Below, in pieces: positions 17,780 to 25,230 of a DNA stretch of 64,000 nucleotides (positions within the stretch are counted from its first letter, which is position 1; the number at the start of each line of letters is the position of its first letter). This stretch comes from Pseudoxanthomonas sp. z9 (GTDB lineage: Bacteria > Pseudomonadota > Gammaproteobacteria > Xanthomonadales > Xanthomonadaceae), in the NCBI RefSeq assembly GCF_006542425.1, contig NZ_VFID01000016.1, positions 186,001-250,000 of the forward strand, given 5' to 3'. Position numbers and translations under genes: made by a program. The notes under the pieces were generated by a model. It was not told the DNA's origin. It saw only the letters and a program-made list of their open reading frames with translations, and did not search any database.

Positions 17780-18793
17780 ATGCATACGCGGAACAGGAAG
17801 CAGGGACGTTTGCTGTTGTGGTTGGCGCTGTGCGCGCCGTTGTCCGGAGGGTGCGCGGATTTGCTGGTCAGCAACCAGGCCGCCGACAGCGTCTGGCGAC
17901 TGTCCGCGCAGGATGGTCGCAAGCGCGGGGAGTACCGCACCGGCGATTCGCCGCATGAGATTGCCATCTCGCCGGACGGCCGCACCGCAGTGGTCAGCAA
18001 CTACGGCAGCGAAGTGTCCGGCAGCACGCTGTCGGTGCTGGACCTGCACGCAGGCCGTCCGACCCGCACCATCGACCTGGGCACCCATGGCGCGCCCCAC
18101 GGCATCCGTTTCCTGGACGCCGGGCGCGTGGCGGTCACCGCCGAGGGCAGCGCCAGCCTGCTGCTGGTGGACGTGGACGAAGGCAAGGTGACCCGCGCCA
18201 TCGATATCGGCGACGGCATCGGCCACATGCTCGTAGTGAGCGCGGATCGCCGCGTCGGCTACGTCAGCAAGCTGGGCCGCGGCACGATCAGCCGCATCGA
18301 TCTGGTCACCGGCAAGCTGCTGCTGGAGCGGCCGGCGGGCAAGGGCGCCGAAGGCATCGCCCTGCGTCCCGACGGCCTGGAGCTGTGGGTCGCCAATCGC
18401 GACGAAGGCACCGTCACCGTCCACGATCCCAAGACACTGGCGGTGCGGCGGCGGATGTCCAGCCGTGGCTTCCCGCTGCGGGTGGCGTTCACTCCGGATG
18501 GCCGCCATGCCTGTGTGGTGAATGCCCGCAACGCCGAACTCCAGGTCTTCGACGCCCGCACCAAGCTCGCGCTGGCCCGGCTGCCGCTGACGCGCGAAGG
18601 CATGGACATCCGCGACACCGCACTGGGCCGTGGCGCGTTGCCGATCGGCATCACCGTCGATCCGGTGAAACCGCGCGCCTACATCGCACTCAGCGGCGGT
18701 GATCGCATCGCCGTGGTGGACACCCAGAAATGGCAGGTCATCGATTACTGGGTCACCGGCCGCGAACCCGGCGCGGTGGTCCTGTTCCCGTAG
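17780..18793 (+). CDS. Exported YncE-family beta-propeller protein
   Basis: This 337-residue protein starts MHTRNRKQGRLLLWLALCAP; a signal peptide ends near the cysteine in 'SGGCADLL', which makes it a possible lipoprotein. The rest is a series of about seven propeller blades with the motif 'SPDGRTAVVSN', 'RPDGLELWVANRDEGTVTV' in pattern, and 'TPDGRHACVVNARN'. YncE-type propellers are periplasmic; function is unknown, with binding to DNA or metallophores proposed for some. A strong Shine-Dalgarno (GAGGAAAGG) precedes the ATG at 17780. Confidence 0.85.
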   Translation: MHTRNRKQGRLLLWLALCAPLSGGCADLLVSNQAADSVWRLSAQDGRKRGEYRTGDSPHEIAISPDGRTAVVSNYGSEVSGSTLSVLDLHAGRPTRTIDLGTHGAPHGIRFLDAGRVAVTAEGSASLLLVDVDEGKVTRAIDIGDGIGHMLVVSADRRVGYVSKLGRGTISRIDLVTGKLLLERPAGKGAEGIALRPDGLELWVANRDEGTVTVHDPKTLAVRRRMSSRGFPLRVAFTPDGRHACVVNARNAELQVFDARTKLALARLPLTREGMDIRDTALGRGALPIGITVDPVKPRAYIALSGGDRIAVVDTQKWQVIDYWVTGREPGAVVLFP

Positions 18794-18867
18794 AGCGGAG
18801 CTTGCTCCGCTTGATCGGTCCGAATGCCGGTGACCTTCCGCCGTCGAGACAAGCTCGGCGCTACAGG
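18791..18867. repeat. Pair of GTAG-type palindromes (SMAG/REP-like)
   Basis: It starts GTAGAGCGGAGCTTGCTCCG, then a spacer of about 35 bp, then the arm CAAGCTCGGCGCTAC (GTAG on the other strand). It has the same two-palindrome design as 8131-8205, inverted relative to it. It overlaps the last codon of the beta-propeller gene. Confidence 0.65.
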
Positions 18868-18880
18868 GTCGGAAAAGGCG

Positions 18881-19154
18881 ATGACCCCGCCGGTTGACCT
18901 CGGCGCCGCGCCCCGCGATAGCTCGCCGCCAATGGCAATGATGTCGTCGCAACGGGAGGAGGGAACAAATGGCCGGGATGCGCTTTTTCCGCCTGCCCAA
19001 AAAGGCATGACCCCGCCGGTTGACCTCGGGGCCGCGCCCCGCGATAGCTCGCCGCTAATGGCAATGATGCCGTCGCAACGGGAGGAAGGAACAAATGGCC
19101 GGGATGCGCTTTTTCCGCCTGCCCAAAAAGGCGATGACCCCGCCGGTTGACCTC
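18881..19154 (-). repeat. Tandem repeats of the ffs 3' end plus downstream DNA (units of about 127 bp)
   Basis: The last 20-odd bases of the 4.5S RNA gene (on the plus strand ATGACCCCGCCGGTTGACCT from 19134) occur again at 19007 and 18881, offsets of 127 and 126. They are joined by nearly identical spacers that include GGCCGGGATGCGCTTTTTCC. Spacers differ by only a few substitutions, so the duplication looks recent. Forward ORFs here (repeating PVDLGAAPRDSS) are repeat artefacts. Confidence 0.85.
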
Positions 19155-19240
19155 GGCGCCCGCATCAGTCGATACCGTTGCTGCCTTCCGGCCCTGGCGG
19201 GGTTTTCAACCTAGCGTCGCGAGGGACCGACGGGGTCACC
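19133..19240 (-). ncRNA. ffs: Signal recognition particle 4.5S RNA
   Basis: The reverse strand contains the diagnostic SRP domain IV core CCAGGGCCGGAAGGCAGCAA, which binds Ffh. Flanking strands pair to close a long hairpin: 5' GGTGACCCCGTCGGT with 3' ACCGGCGGGGTCATC. The size, about 108 nt, is that of the small bacterial SRP RNA. With Ffh it forms the particle that targets inner-membrane proteins to FtsY and SecYEG. Exact ends are estimated from the closing helix. Confidence 0.92.
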
Positions 19241-19409
19241 ATAGACAGCGCGCCTTTCGGCGGCGTGCCGAATCCATCCTATCGAGCTGCGCAAAAGCGG
19301 CTCGCTCGACTCAAAACCACAACCAATTCATAAGGTTGCGCCAAAAGAGCGGGAGGACCAGCAAGTCGCGCATTGTCCCATGCGTCACTCGCGTAGGCAA
19401 GGATTCCCG

Positions 19410-19901
19410 TTAGGCGGGAAACCAGGAAATCAGGATGCAGGCATAGAAGTTGTGGAAGGCATGGGTCAACCCTCCCAGCAACGCGGCATCGCGGAAACGC
19501 CGGGTCAGCGCAAAAGGGGCGGTAAACACGCAGAGCGGCGCCAGGACCACCCATCCCCAGCCGCCCGCGTACCATTCGTGCATGCCCGCAAGCAGCAGGG
19601 CCGCCAACAGGGCGGCAAGTCGTCGGTCGAGGCGAGATGCCATCAGTTTGAACGCACCACCGAGCAGCAGGGTTTCCAGCAGTGGCGAGAACAGCACGAT
19701 TCCCGGCCAATCCCAACCGGCGAGTTTGTTGTTTGCCAATGACGTGTCGACTGGAGGAATGCCCAGATACTGCAACACCAACGCGGCTCCTGCCGCCAAT
19801 GTGAGCGTGAGCAAGGCGAGCAGGGGAGGAAGCGTCAATAGCTGGCGAACGCTGAAAGATGCGCAATCCGTGCATGCAATACGCCGATGCCAACCCATCA
19901 T
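19410..19901 (-). CDS. CPBP-like intramembrane protein (possible bacteriocin immunity protein)
   Basis: This 163-residue membrane protein has several hydrophobic helices (about 22-43, 62-84, 92-108, 115-132, 140-158). The pattern 'FSPLLETLLLGGAFKLMASR', then 'LLAGMHEW', then 'THAFHNFY' resembles the CPBP (CAAX-protease and bacteriocin-processing) family motifs E-E-x-x-x-R, then H, then H. The first glutamate pair is degenerate (LLET), so proteolytic activity is uncertain. CPBP proteins often give self-immunity to bacteriocins. It sits 73 bp downstream of a double-glycine peptide gene on the same strand, with a terminator-like hairpin between, which fits that role. ATG at 19901 or 19898; no strong ribosome-binding site. 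Confidence 0.7.
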   Translation of the reverse strand: MMGWHRRIACTDCASFSVRQLLTLPPLLALLTLTLAAGAALVLQYLGIPPVDTSLANNKLAGWDWPGIVLFSPLLETLLLGGAFKLMASRLDRRLAALLAALLLAGMHEWYAGGWGWVVLAPLCVFTAPFALTRRFRDAALLGGLTHAFHNFYACILISWFPA

Positions 19902-19928
19902 GCCGCCGACCGCCACGGAACAGGACGA

Positions 19929-19963
19929 AACAGCACCCGGCTTGGCCGGGTGCTGTTTGCTTT
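19929..19963 (-). terminator. Terminator-like hairpin between peptide and CPBP genes
   Basis: The 13-bp stem AAACAGCACCCGG / CCGGGTGCTGTTT has a 5-base loop and short T runs on both sides. It may limit read-through from the peptide gene to the downstream CPBP gene, giving much peptide and little membrane protein. Confidence 0.7.
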
Positions 19964-19974
19964 CCAGAACGTCA

Positions 19975-20154
19975 TCAGGCGCCGTAGGTATTGGACACCA
20001 GCGTGGCTTCGCCGGATTGGAACGACGAAGCATCATGGTCCATGTCGGCGATGCCTCTGGCTGCGTCGTAGATCAGATTGGAGATGAACCCCCAAAACAC
20101 CTGCCGCAGGCCACCACTGACCACAGCAACCTCTTCCGCTGACAATACTCTCAT
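19975..20154 (-). CDS. Double-glycine leader peptide (bacteriocin-like precursor)
   Basis: This 59-residue peptide starts MRVLSAEEVAVVSGG, a good double-glycine leader (LS..E...VSGG) with the cut expected after G15. The remaining 44 residues begin LRQVFWGFISNLIYDAA and end SNTYGA. Such leaders are cut and exported by PCAT-type ABC transporters with a C39 peptidase domain; none is in the window. The Shine-Dalgarno GGGAGA lies 6 bases before the ATG at 20154, and a perfect hairpin (20171-20189) sits just upstream. A longer open frame upstream runs into repeat DNA and is not used. A CPBP-like gene follows. Class is a guess; no modification enzymes are nearby. Confidence 0.75.
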   Translation of the reverse strand: MRVLSAEEVAVVSGGLRQVFWGFISNLIYDAARGIADMDHDASSFQSGEATLVSNTYGA

Positions 20155-20170
20155 GGCATTTCTCCCGTAA

Positions 20171-20189
20171 CGGCACGCCCCCCGTGCCG
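20171..20189 (-). promoter_or_regulatory. 5' leader hairpin of the double-glycine peptide
   Basis: A perfect 7-bp stem CGGCACG / CGTGCCG with a 5-base loop, 17 bases upstream of the start codon and just before the Shine-Dalgarno. It could affect translation or mRNA stability. Confidence 0.45.
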
Positions 20190-20387
20190 GAGGATGGGTA
20201 TCTGGCAGGCGTGGCAGGAGTGACTCGGTTGAATGCCCTGAACGGCCGCAATAGAACACCCACGGGCGGAACCTAGTCCTTTGAAAGATGACTGGGGAAT
20301 AGGATTGTTCCGAGACATCAGAACGTTCAACGCGATGGCACAAACCAGGCGCACACCGGATTTCCTTTCTTCCATGCGCCCAATAAA

Positions 20388-20411
20388 AAACCCCTGATTG
20401 CTCAGGGGTTT
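20388..20411 (-). terminator. Terminator downstream of the tRNA-Ser (GGA) repeat
   Basis: Stem AAACCCCTGA / TCAGGGGTTT, 4-base loop, followed on the minus strand by TTTTTT. It ends the tRNA-Ser (GGA) transcript after the repeat unit. Confidence 0.85.
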
Positions 20412-20419
20412 CTGAAATC

Positions 20420-20525
20420 TGGCGGAGAGAGGGGGATTCACTCGGCGCTGCGCGCCTCGCCCTGCGGGCGGCTTCGCCGTGCAAACCGCTGCGCGGTTTG
20501 TCGAACCCGGGGGTTCTCACCCCCT
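20420..20525 (-). repeat. Repeat unit carrying a copy of the tRNA-Ser (GGA) 3' end
   Basis: TGGCGGAGAGAGGGGGATTC at 20420-20439 is identical to the tRNA 3' end at 20581-20600 (offset 161). The following DNA matches the spacer of the tRNA-Ser (CGA) repeat in inverted orientation. Its hairpins keep the GCA loops but change both arms together: AAACCGC/GCGGTTT here versus AGAACGGC/GCCGTTCT there, and GGCGC/GCGCC versus GGCAC/GTGCC. Confidence 0.8.
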
Positions 20526-20580
20526 CTCCAAGTCCCGGCGAAACATCACGGACATGGAGCCTTCACTACGTCATTCAATC

Positions 20581-20673
20581 TGGCGGAGAGAGGGGGATTC
20601 GAACCCCCGAAGCGCGGTTTAGACGCTTACACACTTTCCAGGCGTGCTCCTTCAACCACTCGGACACCTCTCC
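20581..20673 (-). tRNA. tRNA-Ser (GGA)
   Basis: A 93-nt class II tRNA on the minus strand. GGAGAGG pairs with TCTCTCC (one G-U), with discriminator G and encoded CCA. The anticodon loop CTGGAAA gives GGA (reads UCC/UCU). The sequence follows E. coli tRNA-Ser(GGA) closely, including GGTGTCCGAGTGG and a long variable arm. Confidence 0.97.
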
Positions 20674-20711
20674 GGGTCCCCAGGGACCGGCCGGTCCGCG
20701 GGGAGTCGCGC

Positions 20712-20740
20712 ATTCTACGGAATTTCCCCGGGCAGGGCAA
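20712..20740 (-). promoter_or_regulatory. Promoter of tRNA-Ser (GGA)
   Basis: On the minus strand TTGCCC (20740-20735), a 17-bp spacer, then TAGAAT (20717-20712), about 38 bases upstream of the mature tRNA end. Confidence 0.6.
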
Positions 20741-20755
20741 AAACATCCGGAGGGT

Positions 20756-21607
20756 TCACCGGGCCTTGCACTGGACGTCGTAGGCGGAGACGGTGGGCGG
20801 CTCGTCGCCGAGCGTGGTCACGTGCAGTTGCGCGCCGTCGGCGCGTTCATAGTTCACCGCGCAGAAGCCATAGCCGGTACCGGAGCAGGTTTCGAATTCG
20901 GTCAGCCCCTTGGCGCGATAGCCCGCGGCGGCGTCGAAGCGGTCTTCCTCGTCCGTCGCCGCTGGCGGAGCCGGGCGCCAGCCCGCCTTGGCCAGGATCT
21001 TCCGGGCTTCCGGGATGTCCATGCCACGGAGATTGGGAATCACCAGGTTGCTACAGAATGTTTCCCGTTCAGCCACCGCCGCTACTTCAATGGCGTCCGC
21101 GCTGAAGCGGAGGTCGGCCTGGGCCAGGTTGGGCGGCGTCCGGTCCGTGATCCGGACCCGATCCGGCAACGTCGTACCGGCAACGCCACCAATCAGTCCG
21201 CCCACGTACTCGTCCTCGGGCGGGTCGCCATACACGATGGCCGCCAGCGCCGGGCCGCGGAACACGAACACGTTGCCGTCGGCGATGAAGCAGGTACCGC
21301 TGGTGCCTTCGCCCCCGCGGCTGAAGGCGCCCACGCTGGTATACCCACCGGCCTGGACCTCGCTGGTGACGTACCAGCCGCGCGCGGCGACGGCGCGGCC
21401 GGCCGTGGTCTTCGGTTCGGTGACCTGCATCCGGCAGAAATGGCCTTCCTCCAGCACCTGTGGCTCGCGTGGCGCGGGCAGCGCGTCGCGGGCGGCGATA
21501 TGCAGGCCCTTGACCTCGCTGCGGACCGCCGGCGCGGCGGCGCTGGCCGAAAACGCGGTGAACAGCAGGCAGCAGGTGGCCGGAACGGCCCGAAAACGAT
21601 GGAACAT
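20756..21607 (-). CDS. Exported protein with PASTA-like domain
   Basis: This 283-residue protein has a clear signal peptide (MFHRFRAVPATCCLLFTAFS, cut near SASAAA). The N-terminal two thirds are not recognised: beta-rich, cysteine-containing, with 'GGEGTSGTCFIADGNVFVF' in pattern. Near residue 200 comes 'VIPNLRGMDIPEARKILAKAGW', which fits a PASTA domain (bulky Pro-x-L-x-G ... A...L...G). PASTA domains bind peptidoglycan or beta-lactams in Gram-positive kinases; isolated ones in Gram-negative secreted proteins are poorly understood. An ATG at 21622 would add five residues. The gene is divergent from dnaX. Confidence 0.75.
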   Translation of the reverse strand: MFHRFRAVPATCCLLFTAFSASAAAPAVRSEVKGLHIAARDALPAPREPQVLEEGHFCRMQVTEPKTTAGRAVAARGWYVTSEVQAGGYTSVGAFSRGGEGTSGTCFIADGNVFVFRGPALAAIVYGDPPEDEYVGGLIGGVAGTTLPDRVRITDRTPPNLAQADLRFSADAIEVAAVAERETFCSNLVIPNLRGMDIPEARKILAKAGWRPAPPAATDEEDRFDAAAGYRAKGLTEFETCSGTGYGFCAVNYERADGAQLHVTTLGDEPPTVSAYDVQCKAR

Positions 21608-21705
21608 GCGGATCCCTGTCATGGACGCGTCCGGCGTCCGTCCTGGTCGGCAGTGTACCCACCGGTTCCGGCCTTGACCGCGACCGGGTGTGGCAAAATC
21701 CTCCG

Positions 21706-23544
21706 ATGAGCTATCTCGTCCTCGCCCGCAAGTGGCGTCCGAAGCGCTTCGCCGAACTGGTGGGGCAGGAACACGTGGTCCGCGCGCTCAGCAACGCGCT
21801 GGATACCGGCCGCGTCCATCATGCCTTCCTGTTCACCGGCACCCGCGGCGTCGGCAAGACCACCATCGCCCGCATCTTCGCCAAGTCGCTGAACTGCGAG
21901 AAGGGCACCAGTGCCGATCCCTGCGGCCAGTGCGCGGCCTGCCTGGACATCGACGCGGGCCGCTACATCGATCTGCTGGAAATCGACGCCGCGTCCAACA
22001 CCGGCGTGGACGACGTCCGCGAGGTGATCGAGAACGCGCAGTACATGCCCTCGCGTGGCAAGTTCAAGGTCTACCTGATCGACGAAGTGCACATGCTGTC
22101 GAAGGCGGCGTTCAACGCGCTGCTGAAGACGCTGGAAGAGCCGCCGGAACACGTCAAGTTCCTGCTCGCCACCACCGATCCGCAGAAGCTGCCGGTGACG
22201 GTGCTGTCGCGCTGCCTGCAGTTCAACCTCAAGCGGCTGGAAGAGCCGCAGATCGCCGGCCAGATCGCCAAGATCCTGGGCGCCGAAGGCATCGAGGCCG
22301 ACGACGGCGCGATCCGCCAGATCGCCAAGGCCGCCGACGGCAGCCTGCGCGACGGCCTGTCGCTGCTGGATCAGGCCATCGCCTATGCCGGCGGCGCGCT
22401 GCGCGACGAGGGCGTGCGCACCATGCTCGGCACGGTCGATCGCACCCAGGTTGGCGCGATGCTGGAGGCGCTGGCCGAAGGCGACGGCGAACGCCTGTTG
22501 CAGGTGGTCGCTGCGCTGGCCGATTTCTCGCCCGACTGGGATGGCGTGCTGGAAGCGCTCGCCGAAGCGCTGCATCGCATCCAGGTGCGCCAATTGGTGC
22601 CCGGCGCCGGCCAGGACGGCGAGGGCGTGGATGCGGATAGATTCGCATCGCAACTGCGGCCGGAAGTGGTGCAGCTGTGGTACCAGATGGCGCTCGGCGG
22701 ACGTCGCGATCTGCCGCTGGCGCCCAGCGCCCGCGCCGGTTTCGAAATGAGCGTGCTGCGCATGCTGGCGTTCCGCCCGGCCCCCGCGGCGGGCGAGGGC
22801 AAGGGCGAAGCCGTGCCGACCACGCGGCCAGCGGCGTCGACGCCCGCCGCGATGGCGAGCGCGGCTTCCGCCCCCCCGGAAGCCGCGCCCGTGCGCGCGG
22901 TGGCCGAACAGGTCGCTCCTGTCGCCACACCGCGGCCTGCGGTCGCGTCAACGCCCGCGTCCGCCGTCGATGACGACCCGCCGCCGTGGCCGGCCGAACC
23001 ACCGCGCGCCGCGTCTTCCGCGCCGGCCGCGATCGCGCCTTCCCAGGCGATGACTCCGCCACCGCCCGCGCCGGCGCCGGTCGCCGCGGCGTCGGCGCCG
23101 AAACAGGAAGCTCATCCGGCCGATCGCGACTTCGCCTTTTCCTCCGACATCGGCATCACCAACGCCGATGTGTGGATGCACTTCGCCAGCAACAGCGAGC
23201 TGAAGGGCGCCACCCGCCAGTTGGTCGAGAACGCGGCGTTTGTCGGCTACGACAGCGGCGTGCTGCAACTGTCGCTGGATCCGGGCTTCGACTACCTGCG
23301 CTCGGAGCGTTCCGTCCGCGATCTCGGCGACGCCATCGCCCAGCGCTATGGCACCGCGCCGAAGATCGTGTTCCAGGCCGCGCCGGCAGGCTCGGAAACG
23401 CTGCGCCAGCGCACCGACCGCGAACGCGGCGAACAGCAGATCGCCGCCGAGCAGAATTTCATGAACCACCCGGACGTGCAGCGCCTGATCGAGCAACACG
23501 GCGCGAAGGTCGTACCGGATTCCATCCGTCCATTCGAAGAGTAA
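21706..23544 (+). CDS. dnaX: DNA polymerase III tau (gamma/tau) subunit
   Basis: This 612-residue clamp-loader ATPase connects the replicative polymerase cores and helicase. Walker A is GTRGVGKTT (about 45-53). The zinc-binding cysteines are in 'CEKGTSADPCGQCAAC', the DExx box in 'IDEVHMLSKAAFNALLKTLEEPP' in pattern, and the sensor in 'LSRCLQF'. After about 365, a Pro/Ala-rich linker leads to a tau-specific C-terminal domain (about 475-612) that contacts alpha and DnaB. I see no A-rich slippery site, so no evidence for a programmed frameshift to gamma. It starts at the ATG at 21706 (MSYLVLARKWRP). ybaB follows after 6 bp. Confidence 0.96.
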   Translation: MSYLVLARKWRPKRFAELVGQEHVVRALSNALDTGRVHHAFLFTGTRGVGKTTIARIFAKSLNCEKGTSADPCGQCAACLDIDAGRYIDLLEIDAASNTGVDDVREVIENAQYMPSRGKFKVYLIDEVHMLSKAAFNALLKTLEEPPEHVKFLLATTDPQKLPVTVLSRCLQFNLKRLEEPQIAGQIAKILGAEGIEADDGAIRQIAKAADGSLRDGLSLLDQAIAYAGGALRDEGVRTMLGTVDRTQVGAMLEALAEGDGERLLQVVAALADFSPDWDGVLEALAEALHRIQVRQLVPGAGQDGEGVDADRFASQLRPEVVQLWYQMALGGRRDLPLAPSARAGFEMSVLRMLAFRPAPAAGEGKGEAVPTTRPAASTPAAMASAASAPPEAAPVRAVAEQVAPVATPRPAVASTPASAVDDDPPPWPAEPPRAASSAPAAIAPSQAMTPPPPAPAPVAAASAPKQEAHPADRDFAFSSDIGITNADVWMHFASNSELKGATRQLVENAAFVGYDSGVLQLSLDPGFDYLRSERSVRDLGDAIAQRYGTAPKIVFQAAPAGSETLRQRTDRERGEQQIAAEQNFMNHPDVQRLIEQHGAKVVPDSIRPFEE

Positions 23545-23550
23545 GCACAC

Positions 23551-23871
23551 ATGCGTGGAAACATCGCCCAACTCATGCAGCAGGCGCAGAAGATGCAGGA
23601 AAACCTGCAACGCGCCCAGGAAGAGATCGCCAAGCTGGAAATCACCGGCAACGCCGGCGGCGGCATGGTCAGCGTGACCCTCACCGGCGCCAAGGAGTGC
23701 CGCAAGGTCCGCATCGATCCGTCGCTGCTCGGTGACCAGGAAATGCTGGAGGATCTGGTGGCCGCGGCCTTCAACGATGCCTCCAACAAGATCGATGCCG
23801 AATCCAAGTCGCGCATGGGCGCGCTGACCGCCGGCATGCCGATGCCGCCGGGCATGAAGCTGCCGTTCTGA
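23551..23871 (+). CDS. ybaB: Nucleoid-associated protein YbaB/EbfC
   Basis: This 106-residue protein starts MRGNIAQLMQQAQKMQENLQ, with the family core 'GNAGGGMVSVTLTG' and 'EDLVAAAFNDA', and ends 'MPPGMKLPF'. It binds DNA as a dimer and affects nucleoid structure. The dnaX-ybaB-recR order is conserved across bacteria; here an extra gene separates ybaB from recR. Confidence 0.96.
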   Translation: MRGNIAQLMQQAQKMQENLQRAQEEIAKLEITGNAGGGMVSVTLTGAKECRKVRIDPSLLGDQEMLEDLVAAAFNDASNKIDAESKSRMGALTAGMPMPPGMKLPF

Positions 23872-23899
23872 GCCAACGGATCATCCGCAGACCGTCCCG

Positions 23900-24466
23900 A
23901 TGTCCGCCCAGGCAACCTTCGTCTATGCGCGCTTGAATGCGCGTCTTCTTCCGCTCGATCGCCTGGAACTGTACGAGGATCCCCTGCAGGAAGCCTTGGA
24001 GGCCTCCGGAGTGGCCGAGGTGACGGGAGGCGGAACGATGCAGCGGCAGACCGGTGAAATCGAGTACTGCGGCATTGATCTGGACGTGTACGACATGGAC
24101 ACGGCCGTGCCCGCGCTTTGCGACCTGTTGGAACGGATGGGCGCCCCGCGGGGGTCCCGGCTGGAATTCGAACAGGATGGCGAGCGGCGGGAGGTCGCCT
24201 TCGGCAAGCAGCGGGGACTGGCGATCTACTTGAACGGCACGGAGCTGAAACCCGAGGTCTATGCCGAATCCGACGTCAATCATGTCTGGTCGGAAATCGA
24301 GCGGCTGATGGACGGCATCGGCAGCATCCAGAGCTATTGGGAAGGGCCGACCGAGACGGCGCTGTATCTTTACGGCGATTCGATCGACGCGATGCGCGAA
24401 CGCATCGCGTCCTTCATGGCCGCATATCCGCTCTGCGAACGGGCCCGCTACGAAGTCATCGCGTGA
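23900..24466 (+). CDS. Hypothetical protein inserted between ybaB and recR
   Basis: This 188-residue soluble acidic protein starts [21 protein letters not shown] do not recognise it. It has alternating helix/strand character, with '[29 protein letters not shown]' in pattern resembling the small bacterial immunity-type proteins that carry an E/D-rich beta sheet. There is no signal peptide or membrane segment. Its stop overlaps the recR start by four bases (GTGA), so it is translationally coupled to a recombination gene. In most gammaproteobacteria nothing lies here. Confidence 0.8.
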   Translation: MSAQATFVYARLNARLLPLDRLELYEDPLQEALEASGVAEVTGGGTMQRQTGEIEYCGIDLDVYDMDTAVPALCDLLERMGAPRGSRLEFEQDGERREVAFGKQRGLAIYLNGTELKPEVYAESDVNHVWSEIERLMDGIGSIQSYWEGPTETALYLYGDSIDAMRERIASFMAAYPLCERARYEVIA

Positions 24467-25059
24467 CAACCTCCCTGCTCGAACAACTGATCGAATCCCT
24501 GCGCGTGCTGCCGGGCGTGGGCCAGAAGACCGCCCAGCGCATGGCCTACCACCTGCTGGAGCGCGAGCGCGAGGGCGGCAAGCACCTGGCCGAGACCCTG
24601 TCCGTGGCGCTGGAGCGGATCGGGCACTGCAGCCAGTGCCGCGATTTCACCGAGGGCGAGATCTGCGCGATCTGCGCCAGCGGCAGCCGCGATCGGCACC
24701 TGCTGTGCGCGGTGGAATCGCCCGCCGATCGACTCGCCATCGAGCAGGCCACCGGCTATCGCGGGGTGTACTTCATCCTGCAGGGCCGGCTGTCGCCGCT
24801 GGACGGCATCGGCCCGCGCGAACTGGGCCTGGAACAGCTCGGCGAACGCCTGAAGCAGGGCGAGATCAGCGAGCTGATCATCGCCACCAATCCCACCGTG
24901 GAAGGCGAGGCCACCGCGCACTACCTCGCGCAGCTGGCCCGCCAGCACAACGTCAAACCCAGCCGCCTGGCCCACGGCGTGCCGCTGGGTGGCGAACTCG
25001 AATACGTGGATCGCGGCACCCTCTCGCACGCCTTCGGCTCGCGCAGCGAGATGCCCTGA
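24463..25059 (+). CDS. recR: Recombination mediator RecR
   Basis: This 198-residue ring-forming protein works with RecF/RecO to load RecA at gaps. An N-terminal helix-hairpin-helix ([20 protein letters not shown]) comes first. A four-cysteine zinc finger follows (CSQC ... CAIC), then a Toprim domain ('[15 protein letters not shown]', '[15 protein letters not shown]') and a C-terminal '[15 protein letters not shown]'. The start codon is GTG at 24463, overlapping the upstream gene. Confidence 0.96.
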   Translation: MTTSLLEQLIESLRVLPGVGQKTAQRMAYHLLEREREGGKHLAETLSVALERIGHCSQCRDFTEGEICAICASGSRDRHLLCAVESPADRLAIEQATGYRGVYFILQGRLSPLDGIGPRELGLEQLGERLKQGEISELIIATNPTVEGEATAHYLAQLARQHNVKPSRLAHGVPLGGELEYVDRGTLSHAFGSRSEMP

Positions 25060-25079
25060 AGCACTTCCCACCCTGTCTT

Positions 25080-25160
25080 GTGGGAGCGACGTAAGTCGCG
25101 ATAGTAGTGTCGGATGAAACGACAGCAGAAAAGCAATCGCGACTCACGTCGCTCCCACAA
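25080..25160. repeat. Inverted pair of GGGAGCGACG-type REP elements
   Basis: TGGGAGCGACGTAAGTCGCGAT at 25081 onward, and its inverted counterpart ATCGCGACTCACGTCGCTCCCACA-type arm ending at 25159, form a pair about 55 bp apart. Another single copy is at 34911-34934. Each is an imperfect palindrome, like the GTGGGAGCGGC REPs of Pseudomonas and relatives. Confidence 0.75.
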
Positions 25161-25230
25161 CGCTCCCACAATGCATCGATGCCGCCCGCCAAGCACTATG
25201 CTTTGCACCCACCCCATCCCGGACCGCGCC

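Noticed and set aside
18824-19150. 108-codon ORF with repeated PVDLGAAPRDSS
   Set aside because: It is the translation of the ffs tandem repeat; no start signal.
21706-23544. Programmed frameshift in dnaX producing gamma
   Set aside because: No A-AAA-AAG-type slippery sequence seen in the gene; only tau is supported.
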